Below, piece after piece: positions 1 to 12,100 of a stretch of 64,000 nucleotides of DNA. Position numbers and translations under genes: made by a program. How positions within the stretch are numbered: position 1 is the stretch's first letter; every line of letters starts with the position of its first letter. This stretch comes from Chrysopilus asiliformis (Eukaryota > Arthropoda > Insecta > Diptera > Rhagionidae). The DNA is taken from positions 70,322,274 to 70,386,273 of the forward strand of contig OZ035962.1 of the NCBI GenBank assembly GCA_964034945.1. The letters are read 5' to 3'. The notes under the pieces are model-generated. The model searched no databases. It worked only from the letters and a program-made list of their open reading frames with translations, and was not told the DNA's origin.

Positions 1-1314
1 TTTGGAAAAATCGGAACATAGTTTACTTCCGGGCTACAGATTTGTAAAAAAACATGTGTTGGGAATTTTATTTCTTAAAGTTTTACGTGTGTCTGGTAAC
101 GCCCCAAATTTTAAATGACTGTCGTGGGAGAATTTTATGTGATTTTTTTACAAACTACCATAATTAGATGCGATTTGAAACATTTAGAAGGTAAAACAAC
201 TTTTTTTTTGTCTCCGATAATGGTTTTGGATAAAAAGATAAGGACTTTTTAGTTTTCAGATGTTGGCAGTTTTTCAATACCCGAATTTTTTTTTAATTAT
301 TTATATCATTGTAAATATCAAATGTAAATAGATAAAAATATAGTATTAAGTCATTTTAATTATATTTATTGATAAACAGCATACTACGTGTACGATACCC
401 CTATCAGAACCTTTAAAACCCATTCAAATGTGAATTGTATATTATATACTTACAAATATTCACAAGTACACTTAAGATAAACAAAAAACTTAGTCCTAAT
501 GAGACATCCGAAAAATGATAGTAACGAAAAGAAATTTCTCAAAAATTAGTCAAAGTCAAAAAAAACACGTCTTGAATTTATAGTAAACTTAAGCTGCCTA
601 AAACAGAAAAGCTAGCCATAAAAGTCTAAATAAATGTACTACTGGAATTTTGCTAAGATAATTTACCAAAAAAATAAAAATTCTATTTAAATTTTATGTA
701 ATTTTTAATTAATCTATAAAAATAGGAACGGTCTTCAGATTTTTTTGGTAAATTGTGGCATTATAAAGAAAGTTAGTGAAAAAACGAATGATTTATGAAT
801 GATTCTTCATGTTTGATCCTTACCGAAAGAATAATCAAAAATTTTGTTCGGGCTTTTGTTAATTAAACAAAATTGCAACAGATTAATAATAATTAACAGA
901 TATTAATAATAATAATAATAAAAATCTCGAAATTTAAAACTTAGAACCTATTGCTTCTAACAATATATACATTACATACAGATACAAAAACTAGAATAGG
1001 TATATTCATCTATTAGAAATAAAATTGTTCATCAATAGCTTCATACGAAATAAGATGTTATGATATTTTTTTTCGTAAGAGTATATTTTTACCAAAAATG
1101 TCATATAAAAAGTATTACAATTGAGTTCACCTAAATTATTACACAAAGCAAATTTCTACTTTTTTGCCCATTATATCGTATTGCATTTTCTATATATTTC
1201 TTAATACTTACAAAGAAACTAATGAATGAAGAAATAATTTAGATCCTCGGTTCCTAAATCTAGGAAGGAGAGTGTAAATATGGCCGCCATCTTTTTTTTT
1301 GGTACTTATCCACA
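1..1314. other. AT-rich intergenic DNA, no gene seen
   Basis: Very AT-rich with many stops in all frames. I see no splice-framed coding segment, no TIR pair and no clear repeat. It may be unique intergenic DNA or decayed TE sequence. Confidence 0.5.
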
Positions 1315-1318
1315 TTAA

Positions 1319-1493
1319 CCCTTAGAGGCCCAGAAAAATAGCAAATCCTTTTACCCGTGCTGCACACAAAAAAAATTTTTTAGTGGTACGATTTCAAAGT
1401 TTTCTGTAAGTCGATTTAATAAGAGGTCCAATTTTGCTGCAGCACTTGTTACAAAAAAATTGGTACTTGCGTGCACCACCAAGCCTGTAAGGG
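1319..1493. mobile_element. piggyBac-like MITE (TTAA target site)
   Basis: A 175-bp element with short TIRs: it starts CCCTTAGAGGC and its end reads CCCTTACAGGC on the other strand. It is flanked on both sides by TTAA (1315-1318 and 1494-1497). TTAA duplication and CCC termini are the hallmark of piggyBac-type elements. No coding capacity, so non-autonomous. The superfamily call is inferred from the ends only. Confidence 0.65.
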
Positions 1494-1497
1494 TTAA

Positions 1498-3070
1498 GCA
1501 AAATATTTTAATAAAATCATGGTATTTATAGGCAAATAAAAGGGCAGGTAATCAATCACCAGGTTTTTTTAAAAAAATAATGAAAAATCTACTAATTTTT
1601 CAGATGAATAGTTGGCCAAATAGAATTTTTCTCTAAAAATGTTATCTGTAGAAACTTTACGTTTGTGAAAATCGTACGGAATTTTATCAAATTCAAATCG
1701 CAAATTTAGGGTCTTTTATAGAACTATTTTTTTGGAATTTCGAATAAAAATCTAATCTTTTATTATAGTATTCTAATACTTTTTGCTTTAAACATTTAAA
1801 CAAAAACTGGTTTTAATTTCACTTTTTTATTCAAACGTTTTTTTTGAAACGAATTCCTTTGTAGAAGTTTTCAAAATGGAATGGTGAACATTGATTCGAA
1901 ATAGAACTTGCTATTATCAAAGCCACAATAGTATTGTCATTGCATATTATCATTAATTTATATATATTTAAAAAAAAGACGATATATTCAAAAAAAAAAT
2001 CAAATAAGATACTCTTAAGTAAGCAAAGTTATTCATATTAATTACAATATTTTTTCCATTGACATAATGATAAATAAGTGAAAATTTATAATAAATTATT
2101 TACCATAAATTTGACTGATCTTGGTAATGCCTATTTTTCACCTTTTTAAAAACCAAATTGAATATCTTTATATGAAAATATCTATAAAAAAATACACAAA
2201 ATCTACATAATATGTATATTATGCATTAAGATAATATGCACAATAAAATTATTTATAACAACATTACAGTAGAACCTAAGTTAAATATTTGTATCACGTC
2301 TTATAAAACACAGGAAGTGAAAGAGTTTATTAAAAATCTGAAATGCATTAACTGATCCAACCAAAATTTAAAATTATAATGATTGAGACTATTCGGCACA
2401 TTAATCTGATTACAGAGAAAATTTAAAAAATTAAAATAAAATACTAAAAAAATATAGATTTTTTTAATTGCAAAAACAAATTGATAAGGATTCAAAAAAA
2501 ATAATTTAAAAAAAATAACGCAAGATATAAACTTTATAAGTACATCAAGAGCAAAAAAATAAATAAATAGACAAATAAGACACAATAGCTGAAAAATAAA
2601 TAGAATATTATAAAAACATGTATGATGAATCATTATGGACTTAAGACGAATCTTCATTTCGCCAAAAAAAATGAATTAAAATAGTGTTAGGATTAAAAAA
2701 TAATATTGTTATAAAATCCGATGAATTGTTAATATAACACAGAAAACATCTACATGAAACAATAATAATAGAGATTAAAAATATAACATGATAAAAATGA
2801 GGTAAAATACAGAGTGCAGCCGCATACACAATATTTAATAATTGCATAAAAAAGAACTAAGAAACACAAATATATAAAAAAAATAAATGTGTAGAAATAA
2901 AGGATAAAAAACTAATTATAATAAATAAAATATTAAATAAAATCCTTTTTTGTTTTATTAATGCAGAGCACGTCTAGCACGCATTGCCGGTGATATTCAT
3001 AGAAAAATTACACACATTGGTAAATATTTATATTAAAACAGTGTTTCCCAGTGTTTCCTAGTTCCAGGGT
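1498..3070. other. AT-rich stretch, no supported gene
   Basis: Long AT-rich sequence. Open frames around 2301-2847 on the minus strand translate to Phe/Ile/Leu-rich low-complexity strings typical of chance ORFs in AT-rich DNA. A single exon-like segment at 2967-3019 is discussed as a finding. Confidence 0.45.
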
Positions 3071-3262
3071 TTACCCTAGCAACTTTGGCTCATGAGTAGC
3101 CTACACTATCAAAGGAAAAACGCACACAATTCAGTTGTATTTCAGTTGTGTTGAGCGAACATAAGGTGGTGTGCTTATATACAGAATTATTTGTGAAAAA
3201 AAAACTTCACAGTGAATTGATTTAAACGCCTTGAGTTTGACTCATCATGAGCCATCCATGAC

Positions 3263-4725
3263 CAGTGTTGGGGTTATCTAGATAATAATTATCTAGATAA
3301 TCATCTAGATAAAAAAAAATGTTATCTTTATCTTATCTAGATAACACCCCAAAAAAGTTATCTTTATCTTATCTAGATAAAGGAAAATCCCATTTATCTA
3401 GAGATAATCGTTACCACCGAAAATCAAAAAATTAAATCTGAAAAAATGCTGAAACGAAATTGTTTTCTGCATACTTTTGAAAACCTAAAAACTTTTTTTA
3501 GGAACAGTTTTATACTTGGCAACAATTTTTGTTTACGGACAAGGAAGCGAAGTGTCACTCTTTCCCTCGCCTCTCTTCTCTTGTCCATAAAAAAAAAGTT
3601 CTGTCAGTAACTGTTGCCAAGTGTAAACCGGGCTATGAACGAAATAAAAAATCATAACGTTATAAATTTCCTTACGTAGCAAAATTAAACTTATATTTCG
3701 TGACGTTATTTCGTTTTGTATCGATAAAAAACTTAATTTCGTTACGTTATAATGTTATTATTCCGTTACACATTGTATTGAAACTGAAAACAAAAAAACA
3801 CACTGTAATAATAGTTTATCACAAAGTAATTCAGTTCAGTTTCCATAAAAATAAATTGTATAACAAATAATAAAACTCAGCAAAAAGAAAATACAAATAA
3901 AAACGGAAAAAAAATGTGATTATTAAGTTAAAAAATCAATAAAAAATACAAAAGACAAAAAATCACACAAAAGTTTTGTTCATTAAAAAAACTGTCTCCA
4001 CAAAAGCGTGATTTTGATATCAAAGATATAGAATTTTTTTATAGAATTTCGCTCTACTTCTGGAGTTACTAAAAAGAAAATCTTTTCGCTACCAAAAAAC
4101 TTGCTTAGAAGATTTCCATTTTTGTATCTCCAGAAATAGAGTGAATCTGGCCAAAACAAAATCCGATTTAGAATCAAAATACGATTAAAAACACTACTCC
4201 AATATTTTTGATTATATTTTATGTCTGTGGGGTTATACTTGATGAACTTTTGTGGGAAATTTCACAAAAAATAATACTGAACAAAACAAGAAAATACTAA
4301 TAAACAACGAAAAAACGTAATATTTTTTTCGTTTTTCGTTATGGTAACGGAATTGAATTTCTATAACGTTCATTATAACGTAATTTTGAAGAAAAAGCCC
4401 GAAAATCATTTCGTTATTTCGTGACGTTACGATAACGTTTCTTATCCGTTTTCTTTTATTATTATTTCGTTTCTTATTATATTTAAATTGGAAATCAAGA
4501 AAAGCAAAAAATTTTGTGCTATTTTTTTTAGTACGTAATTTTGAATTTTGTGCAATGTCAAAATAAATATTTATCTAAAAATTATCTAGATAATTTGGCT
4601 TTTTATCTTATCTTATCTATTATCTTTCATATTTTCATTATCTATTATCTTATCTAGATAAACATTACAAGCATTTATCTTTATCTTTATCTAGATAAAA
4701 AAATAATTATCTGGCCCCAACACTG
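3263..4725. mobile_element. hAT-type non-autonomous element, 1463 bp
   Basis: Ends are CAGTGTTGGGG and CCCCAACACTG, followed inward by arrays of the self-complementary motif TTATCTAGATAA at both ends. The flanks carry an exact 8-bp duplication TCCATGAC (3255-3262 and 4726-4733), which is the hAT signature. The interior has no transposase; it holds further inverted segments (3500-3640) and a block with repeated TAACG/CGTTA words (3640-4450) that may be an older nested insertion. Confidence 0.85.
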
Positions 4726-4745
4726 TCCATGACTGATCATGTTAA

Positions 4746-5356
4746 GGTACGGTTTCGTTGGCAGCTACTGACGGCGGCCGCTGACAGCTAGCTGTTGACA
4801 GCCGCCGTTGAAAATGACTGCTCTTGTGGCAGAACCATGTTGGCGGTTTCGTTCACGCTGTCCGACAGCTCGTCGGCGGCTGTTGACAGCTAGCTGTTGC
4901 CGTTCGACTGCTTTTGAACCAGTCTAGCGGCGTTATCGAAGCTGTCCATTCGATTTTTTCACAAGTGAAATTTCCACATTTACGATAATTCGTATATTGT
5001 GAGTGAATATATTCTTTATTTCTGCAAAAGAATAGTAACTTTTTCATCAGAATTGTTTAAATGGCCATTTATTAGCAGATTAAAGCATCCTTCTTCTTCG
5101 CGAGATTCAAAAATACTGTTTATAGGCTGCCTTTTATTTAATAGTATTAATCTAAGAAATTCTTCTTCTTCCTCCGCTTCAGTTAAAAGAATTTTCACCA
5201 AATCCATTTTTATTTTAAATTTACTTGCGCACTTAGATTTGACTTTAAACAACTGTTCAACGGCTGCAACCAAAACAGTTAACGGCGCTGTCCAACAGCT
5301 GCCGTCGACACCCGCCGTCGACGGCCGCCGTCAACAGCGCCCAACGAAAACGTACC
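4746..5356. mobile_element. PIF/Harbinger-derived MITE, 611 bp
   Basis: TIRs begin GGTACGGTTTCGTTGG on the left; the right end reads GGTACGTTTTCGTTGG on the other strand. TTAA lies on both sides (4742-4745, 5357-5360), compatible with a TTA or TAA Harbinger duplication. The minus-strand frame 5273-5016 encodes an 85-aa start with an Asp/Leu/Glu-rich run and a segment (SIFESREEEGCFNLL) like the N-terminus of Harbinger transposases; nothing downstream is left. GC-rich subterminal inverted repeats flank this piece. The family call is by resemblance. Confidence 0.6.
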
Positions 5357-5687
5357 TTAATGTCGACGAGGCGATGCGTTCGGCATCGATTCGTAACCAG
5401 GGATCCCGTTTACACTACTATCGTAGTTTTACACTACTATTTCGACATAATTTGACCTAACACTACTTACACTACTGAAAAACCCAAAACACTACCTTTT
5501 TCGCCATATAAAAAACGTGCTACAAAGAAAGTTAATTTCTAGATTTGAAAATTTCATTTATATGGGGAAAATTAAAAAATATGTAATATGTAATCATTCA
5601 GACTCTTTATCTAAAATATTTAAGTACTTTAGGCATTCCCAATGAAAAAGTGACTGACTAAACGCACTCAATTCTTGAACAAAAGGG

Positions 5688-5823
5688 ACATATCGTCGGC
5701 TAAAAGTGAAATTGTGCTAAGTCCATTTGGTATAATTTTCCAGAAGAGCAATGAAAACCTTGTTAAATCGTTTTAATCCTCTTTCAATAACACTGAGTTT
5801 TCTTTAAATGAGAAAAATTGTTT
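5688..5823 (+). repeat. Dispersed repeat shared with 22916-23178
   Basis: About 135 bp beginning with TCGTCGGCTAAAAGTGAAAT. The same sequence is found at 22916-23047 in the same orientation and at about 23083-23178 inverted, each inside a different hAT-type element. The unit is non-coding; its own ends are not clear. Confidence 0.7.
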
Positions 5824-5825
5824 TA

Positions 5826-6203
5826 TGTAGAATCATATCCTAAATAACTTTAGTTCTTGCACTTTTTTGATAAGATGCACCGTTTTTGAGATATTTAGAA
5901 AAAACGTTTTCTTTCGTATGGTGGGTGGGGTACCGCCCCTAATAGTCCATTTTTGCCCATTAACGAACTTAGCCTCGCATTTTACGAAAAACGGATCTGC
6001 GCAAAATTTCAAGTTTCTAGCTCAATCTGTGCGCCCGCAATCCGCGACACAGACGGTCGGACGGACATGCAAAATTCAATTTTTTTTATCATTCTAAACA
6101 CACTGGTGTAATTAATTTTTGTGTGTGATAACGGGATGTTGGCGTTACAAACGGTAAGTCAAATCTAATATACCCTTTGGTTCCACCATACGAATATAAA
6201 AAT
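5826..6203 (+). mobile_element. Helentron/DINE-like repeat, copy A (truncated)
   Basis: Truncated copy of a family seen six times in the window. It keeps the body with the GACGGACATGC tract and the terminal TATACCC...ATATAAA segment, but lacks the region with the ATTGCCA hairpin present in copies B, C and F. It has a short GACGGACGG tract compared with copy B. Confidence 0.7.
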
Positions 6204-6639
6204 GTACTGATATGATATGCAATAAAACATTAGACGGTAACACACAAAATGTGTTGTCTCAATAAAACTCTAAATGACTGTTAAAAAGTTGACACTACTG
6301 AAATCCCTCTGACACTACTATTTTTCGATCAGTAACACTCCGCTTTTCACTTTTGGGGTGGGAACCCTGTTCGTAACCCACTTCATGTGTTTCCGAAGTT
6401 CGTTCGGTTTTACCGTTCACTCTGGAACTGAAATGCTTGAAAACGATTTATTTTCAGTCGTTTCAAAGTGCAATTGGAGAAAGATGTTCATCAAGTTTAA
6501 TATGCTTCAGTTCTTCAATTTTAGGTTTCATGAGCTCATCAATTCTGGTCATAATGAATTCATCAACACGCTTACTGATGAGGTAGGCAATTCCGCTCAC
6601 AATGAGTTTACCAATGAGCAGTCATCAATACATCATCAG

Positions 6640-6915
6640 CACGGCATACAGACAAACAAGGTATGCTGTAAACTTTTGATAGGTGTGACGTCATTTGTGC
6701 CGACTTTTTTTAATTAATTTTTATGTTTATTGATCACTATTTAATGCAATCAGTCCACTAATTTACAAATATCTTATTTAGATCGCACAAATTTAAAAAA
6801 AACCACCCAGAATACAAAATTCCTTCTGCACTTGACGAACTAATCGGCACAAGTGACGTAGCAACGAAATGCCAGATTTGAGTTTACAGCATACCTTGTT
6901 TGTCTCTATGCTGTG
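6640..6915. mobile_element. TIR element with 9-bp target duplication
   Basis: A 276-bp element with about 35-bp near-perfect TIRs: left CACGGCATACAGACAAACAA, right end reading CACAGCATAGAGACAAACAA on the other strand. A perfect 9-bp direct repeat CATCATCAG flanks it (6631-6639, 6916-6924). A 9-bp duplication suggests a Mutator-like element; an 8-bp reading would also fit P-type. Non-coding. The surrounding DNA (6500-7110) is rich in ATGA/TCAT words, so part of the TSD match could be local repetition. Confidence 0.7.
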
Positions 6916-7455
6916 CATCATCAGTACGGCGCGCAATTATACTCATCGAGAGGCCCATGCGTAGGTCATCGAAGGAATCATGAGTAAAAATGAGTATATA
7001 ATGACGAGTCATGATGACAATATTTCCCAGGTCTAGAACAAAAATCATCATGACTTTCACCTGTTCGCGATTATGAGCTCATCGATGAGCTCATGATGAT
7101 CGTGCTACTAGGGTAGGGGTTAGCTACAATCAGTGTTGCCGGAGACCTCTAGCTCAAAATCGCTGAAATGAGGAAAAAATCTCAAAAGTCTCCGAAATTA
7201 TAGACCAAAATCGCTAGTTTTGAGACTTTTTTTAATGCATATTTAACCCTTTCACTCGGCGCGTACACAATTGTGTACATCATATTTAACTCGTATTTCT
7301 AAGAGAATTTACCCCAGTTTACCAGTCCAGGGGTAATCGGAGACGACTGGGGAAATGCGCCGCTCGAAACCTCTGCGCAACTTTGAACAAAAGCACTCAT
7401 CAACAAGTGTGGAAAGACAGGTAGAGAAAATGTTGGAATGAACGATGACATATTA

Positions 7456-8182
7456 GGGGCCTATTGCGGTTATCGATATCTATTCGATCGACCATCGTTG
7501 GCCGGAACGATCGAAAAACAATTTGGTATTGCGTAAGGTTCATCGTTCAAGCAATCGCTATTGTGAATTTTTTAGTGTTTGACGTTTGGGAATTTACATT
7601 GTTGAAGTTATTTTAATGTTTAAAAATGACTTCAACGCAGAAAATACAATATTGAGCTCCCTTAAAAAATAAGGGAGGTGGATGACAATGGCGATATGAG
7701 CGAAATTCCACCAGAAGACGGTTTTACAAACCAACGTCAAGGCGAAAATATTAAACACCGAATGTTGAGTTCTTTGAATTGACCAATATTTCAAATCTAT
7801 GTGAATAAAACAGTTTTTAAGTTCATTTTTTATTTAAATTATTTTTATACCACTTGTGTCTTATTTATCTTCATTTTTTCAACCAATTTTTATATTGGAT
7901 TTTTGATCGAGGTTTTGATCAAGATCTTCCTCATTAATAATTTCCTAATGTGTACAAATACTTCCCTTTTATTATTAGCCTCTAATTTTGATAAAAAAAA
8001 AAGTAATTGCAATACTTCACCGATCGCTAACTTGACATAAACTTCACCGAACGATCAAACAAATGTCATCGTTCCGAACTGAACGATTTCATCGTTCACG
8101 AACGATAAAATCGATGATCACAATACCGATTTTTCGATTTGACATTTCAACGATCGATTGACGAAGCTCACTATAGGGGCCC
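7456..8182. mobile_element. TA-flanked TIR element, 727 bp
   Basis: Degenerate TIRs (left GGGGCCTATTGCGG, right end read outward GGGCCCCTATAGTGAG) with TA on each side (7454-7455, 8183-8184). Both subterminal regions carry many CGATCG/ATCGTT words. A related sequence without the insert lies at about 17880-17930. No transposase. A Tc1/mariner-type MITE is the best guess. Confidence 0.5.
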
Positions 8183-8184
8183 TA

Positions 8185-9125
8185 TGCATTTTACCTAGAG
8201 GACGCTAATTTTTTACTGACGTGCTGCACTTACGACTTCGTTTGTGTGCGTAGGGAAAGTGAAAAACACTTTTCGAGTGACGACTTTTCTCCTCTTGCCG
8301 GCCTTGCTTCTTTCCTACAATTTGGTGATGCTGAAGACTTAAAGTTTCATCGTGTAGGTCCACGCTAAGTTAACACATTTCCGTGCCAAATTTCTATTTT
8401 CTTGCTGTTGATTAGATTAATTGATGTGTGAATAACGAAACAACCTTCTTCTTATAGCCCTTGGTAATTTTTAAACGAAACCACTAAATTTTTTTTATTG
8501 GCTTTTATTTATATAACAAAAATAAACAAAAAAATTTTTTTATGTGCATTTTATTGCCCATATTTACTTAAGTCGAATAACTAATTTCTATACAAAACAC
8601 ATATTCATAGTAAATAATATACCTCAATCATTATGAAGAGATAGATCGGCGACAAAATGATAATTTTATGTTTGCCATAAAATGGACTATCAGAAAAAAC
8701 ACTATCGAGCAAAATAAAATGAATAAAAACAAAAATATAGCACGCACTTCTACTTTAAAGTCTTATTTCGAATCAATGCAATTACATTCTTTTGAGTTCT
8801 TTGGTAATTGTGTTTTAAGTTTTTGTCCTGGCTAAACTCTTGAAGAATGCCGAGGATAATGACCAATTAAATATGATCTACATATTTTTTTGACCAGTTC
8901 AGTGAAGTCAGGTACTTAAAAGACGAATCAATAATTTTGGCCATTGTAAAACTAAGCAACTCTCGATTCAAATCGATATCTGAAAACAATTAAATACAAG
9001 GCTATCGAATTGAAAAAAAAAGAAATAAATTGCATTCATTCATTTCCCATTCATCAGATGATCAATTTAAGGTTATGATTTTTTGTTACAATTAGTTTAT
9101 AATGTAATTTAGTATGAATTTTTAT
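8185..9125. other. 3' flank of Hsc70-5, no gene seen
   Basis: AT-rich DNA downstream of the Hsc70-5 stop codon. It must include that gene's 3' UTR: an AATAAA on the minus strand lies at 9126-9121, overlapping the stop. No other coding sequence is visible. Confidence 0.5.
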
Positions 9126-12100
9126 TTAATTTTTCTCTTCTTTTTTCGTCTCTTCGGATTGTTGTGTTGTTTGTTCGGAACTACTGCTACCAGAAGAGGA
9201 TTCACGTTCCGATGCCATCTAAAAGAACATATATTGTGACTCTGACGTAGTTTCATATATTTTCAAAAGATAAATTTACCTTTTTATATGCAATTTCGAA
9301 CAGTTTAAGGGAAGCCTGTTGTAATTCACTAGTTGCTTTTCTGATAGCCTCAGGATCTGCATTATCCTTGTCTGCTAATAAATTCCGCACTGATGTAATT
9401 TGTTCTCGTAATTTATCACACTAGAAAAATTAATTATTTATGTTAAATCCCTTTTAATTATTGCAGTCCATTTGAAAACATTTAACCGTTAAATGATTAA
9501 ATATTATATGCATTTTAGAATTATGGAATGGAAAATTATTACTTACTTCTTCTTTCGGTAACTGATCCTTGAATTCTTCCATTTTCGATTCGGTATCGTG
9601 AACAATACTTTCCGCCTGATTGATTACTTCGACACGCTCCTTCTTTAATTTATCAGCTGCCGCATATTGTTCAGCATTCTTGACCATGTTTTCAATTTCA
9701 TCTTTACTCAAACCACCGCTCGATTGGATAACAATTTGTTGCTCCTTTCCAGTACCTTTGTCTTTGGCGGAGACATGAACAATACCATTAGCGTCTATGT
9801 CGAACACAACTTCAATTTGGGGAACACCACGGGGAGCTGGTGGGATGCCCACAAGTGTGAACGCTCCCAGGAGTTTGTTGTCCGTAGCCATTTCACGTTC
9901 TCCTTGATGCACTTTGATTTCAACTTGAGTTTGTCCATCGGCGGCCGTCGAGAATACTTGTGATTTCTTTGTTGGAATGGTTGTGTTTCGGGTGATTAAT
10001 CGTGTGAATACACCGCCAAGAGTTTCTATACCGAGTGACAAGGGAGTAACGTCCAGGAGCAAAACATCGGTAACATCGCCAGCAAGAACTCCACCTTGAA
10101 CTGCGGCCCCTACAGCTACAGCCTCGTCCGGATTAACAGATCTTGACGGTTGACGGCCAAATATATCCTAAGAAAAAGTAATAGTATGCAAATTTATAGT
10201 GCCTAATGTTTAATAAATTTTCTATATATACATCCTAATCAAGTTAAAATACACACCTGAACCGTTTGTTGAACTTTCGGCATTCGAGTCATTCCACCAA
10301 CTAGTAGTACTTCACCAATATCAGCCTTCGATGTTTCGGCATCGGACAAGGCTTTCTGACATGGCGAAATCGTTCTCTTAATCAAATCGCCAACTAAACT
10401 CTCCAATTTCGATCGCGACATTTTTAAGTTCATATGTTTCGGGCCAGATGCATCCATTGTTAAATAAGGCAAATTAATGTCAGTTTGTAGCGCAGATGAT
10501 AATTCAATCTTTGCCTTTTCAGCTGCTTCTTTTAGACGCTGCATCGCCATTGGGTCCTTAGTGACATCGATACCTTGTTCCTTCTTGAATTCCTTCACCA
10601 AGAAATTGACAAGGACATTATCGAAATCTTCACCTCCCAGTAATGTGTCACCATTAGTCGATTTCACTTCGAAAACGCCCTTTTGGATTTCAAGAATGGA
10701 TATATCAAAAGTACCACCTCCCAAATCGTACACAGCAATGCTATAAAGAATAAAGTTTATGGTCACAACGTCTCTTATTAAATTTTAATATATCAGTAAA
10801 ATGTATTCTCCCTTGGGAAAAATGCACTGAATTTGCATATGCACTTTGTAAATAGAGAATTTTTCTTGTTTCCTTTCGTTTTTAGTGAACAGGCCAATAT
10901 AATAAACCAGTTCAATTGACAGAAAGGATTTAATTAAGAAATTTAAACTTACATTTTATCTTCGGTTTTATCCATGCCATAAGCCAAGGCAGCGGCTGTT
11001 GGCTCATTAATAACTCGCAATACATTCAAGCCAGCAATTTGTCCAGCGTCTTTTGTGGCCTGTCGTTGAGAATCGTTGAAATATGCTGGTACGGTGACAA
11101 CAGCATTTTTCACTGGTATATTCATATAGGCCTCGGCAGTTTCTCGCATCTTCATTAGGACGAATGCTCCAATTTGGGATGGGGAATAGACTTTTCCATC
11201 AGATCCTTGAACCCAAGCGTCCCCGTTCGAAGCACGAACAACTTTATAGGATAAATTCTTGATGTCTTTCTTAATTTCGGCATCATCAAATCTTCGACCA
11301 ATCAAACGTTTTGTTGCGTAAAATGTGTTCGCCGAATTAGTGACTGCTTGCCGCTTCGCTGGCATACCGACCAAACGTTCACCGTCTTTGGAGAATGCAA
11401 CATGAGATGGTGTTGTTCTTGATCCCTCCGTATTTTCAATAACTTTTGCCTGTTTGCCCTCCATTACAGCTACGCATGAATTTGTGGTACCCAAATCGAT
11501 ACCAATAACGGCACCTTTGACGCCCTCTGATCTGAAAAGAAAAATCACTGTGTTATTTTTAATAACAAAATTTGTTCAATTTATTTGCATTAAATGCAAT
11601 CCCAATCCGCCTAGGTCAGTTTTCTCCCTAATGCACCCAGCTGGTGACACTTCTACTATGTAGAAATGTTGTTTCTAAAGATCATAGTACTTCTTTAGAC
11701 AAAGTTAAGTAGAGTAGAGCACACATCTATCAGTTTTCCATCAGTCGCGACTGTTACGGTACTTTTCAGTTTTCCATCAGTTTTTTACATCCAGTTAAGC
11801 ATTCACATCTATCAGTTGCGACTGACAGTTTTTTGTGAAAAGTTTCTATTCATTTTGATTGCAGAGTTCAAAAAATAAAGGTGGATAATAAAGCTATAGA
11901 GTATGTGTATGCATTATTACTGCATTAAGTTCAAAAAATAATATTTGGTTCTGTTTTGATGCGATACACGACTGACGCGAACGTTCACACCAATCAGTTG
12001 GGTATCAGTTTGTTAGAAAAACTGATCTGCCCAGGAATTTTTCGTAGTTGCCCATCAGTCGTCTGATTTTACGTTCACACCAATCAATGTCCCAAAAACT

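Larger units (their letters stand above)
5398..6369. mobile_element. hAT-type element carrying nested repeats, 972 bp
   Basis: Ends CAGGGATCCCG and GGGAACCCTG with an exact 8-bp duplication TTCGTAAC (5390-5397 and 6370-6377). Both subterminal regions are rich in the word ACACTACT. The interior contains a dispersed repeat (5688-5823) and a truncated Helentron-like copy (5826-6203). No transposase frame. Confidence 0.82.

Noticed and set aside
2301..2847. Two minus-strand open frames of 118 and 68 codons with hydrophobic translation
   Set aside because: Phe/Ile/Leu/Tyr runs from AT-rich DNA, no motif, no splice context; not a membrane protein gene on this evidence.
4999..5460. 153-codon plus-strand open frame
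   Set aside because: It crosses the right TIR of the 4746-5356 element into the next one and is antisense to the Harbinger-like fragment; a chance frame.
9667..11663. Plus-strand frames opposite Hsc70-5 exons
   Set aside because: Antisense shadows of the mortalin coding sequence.
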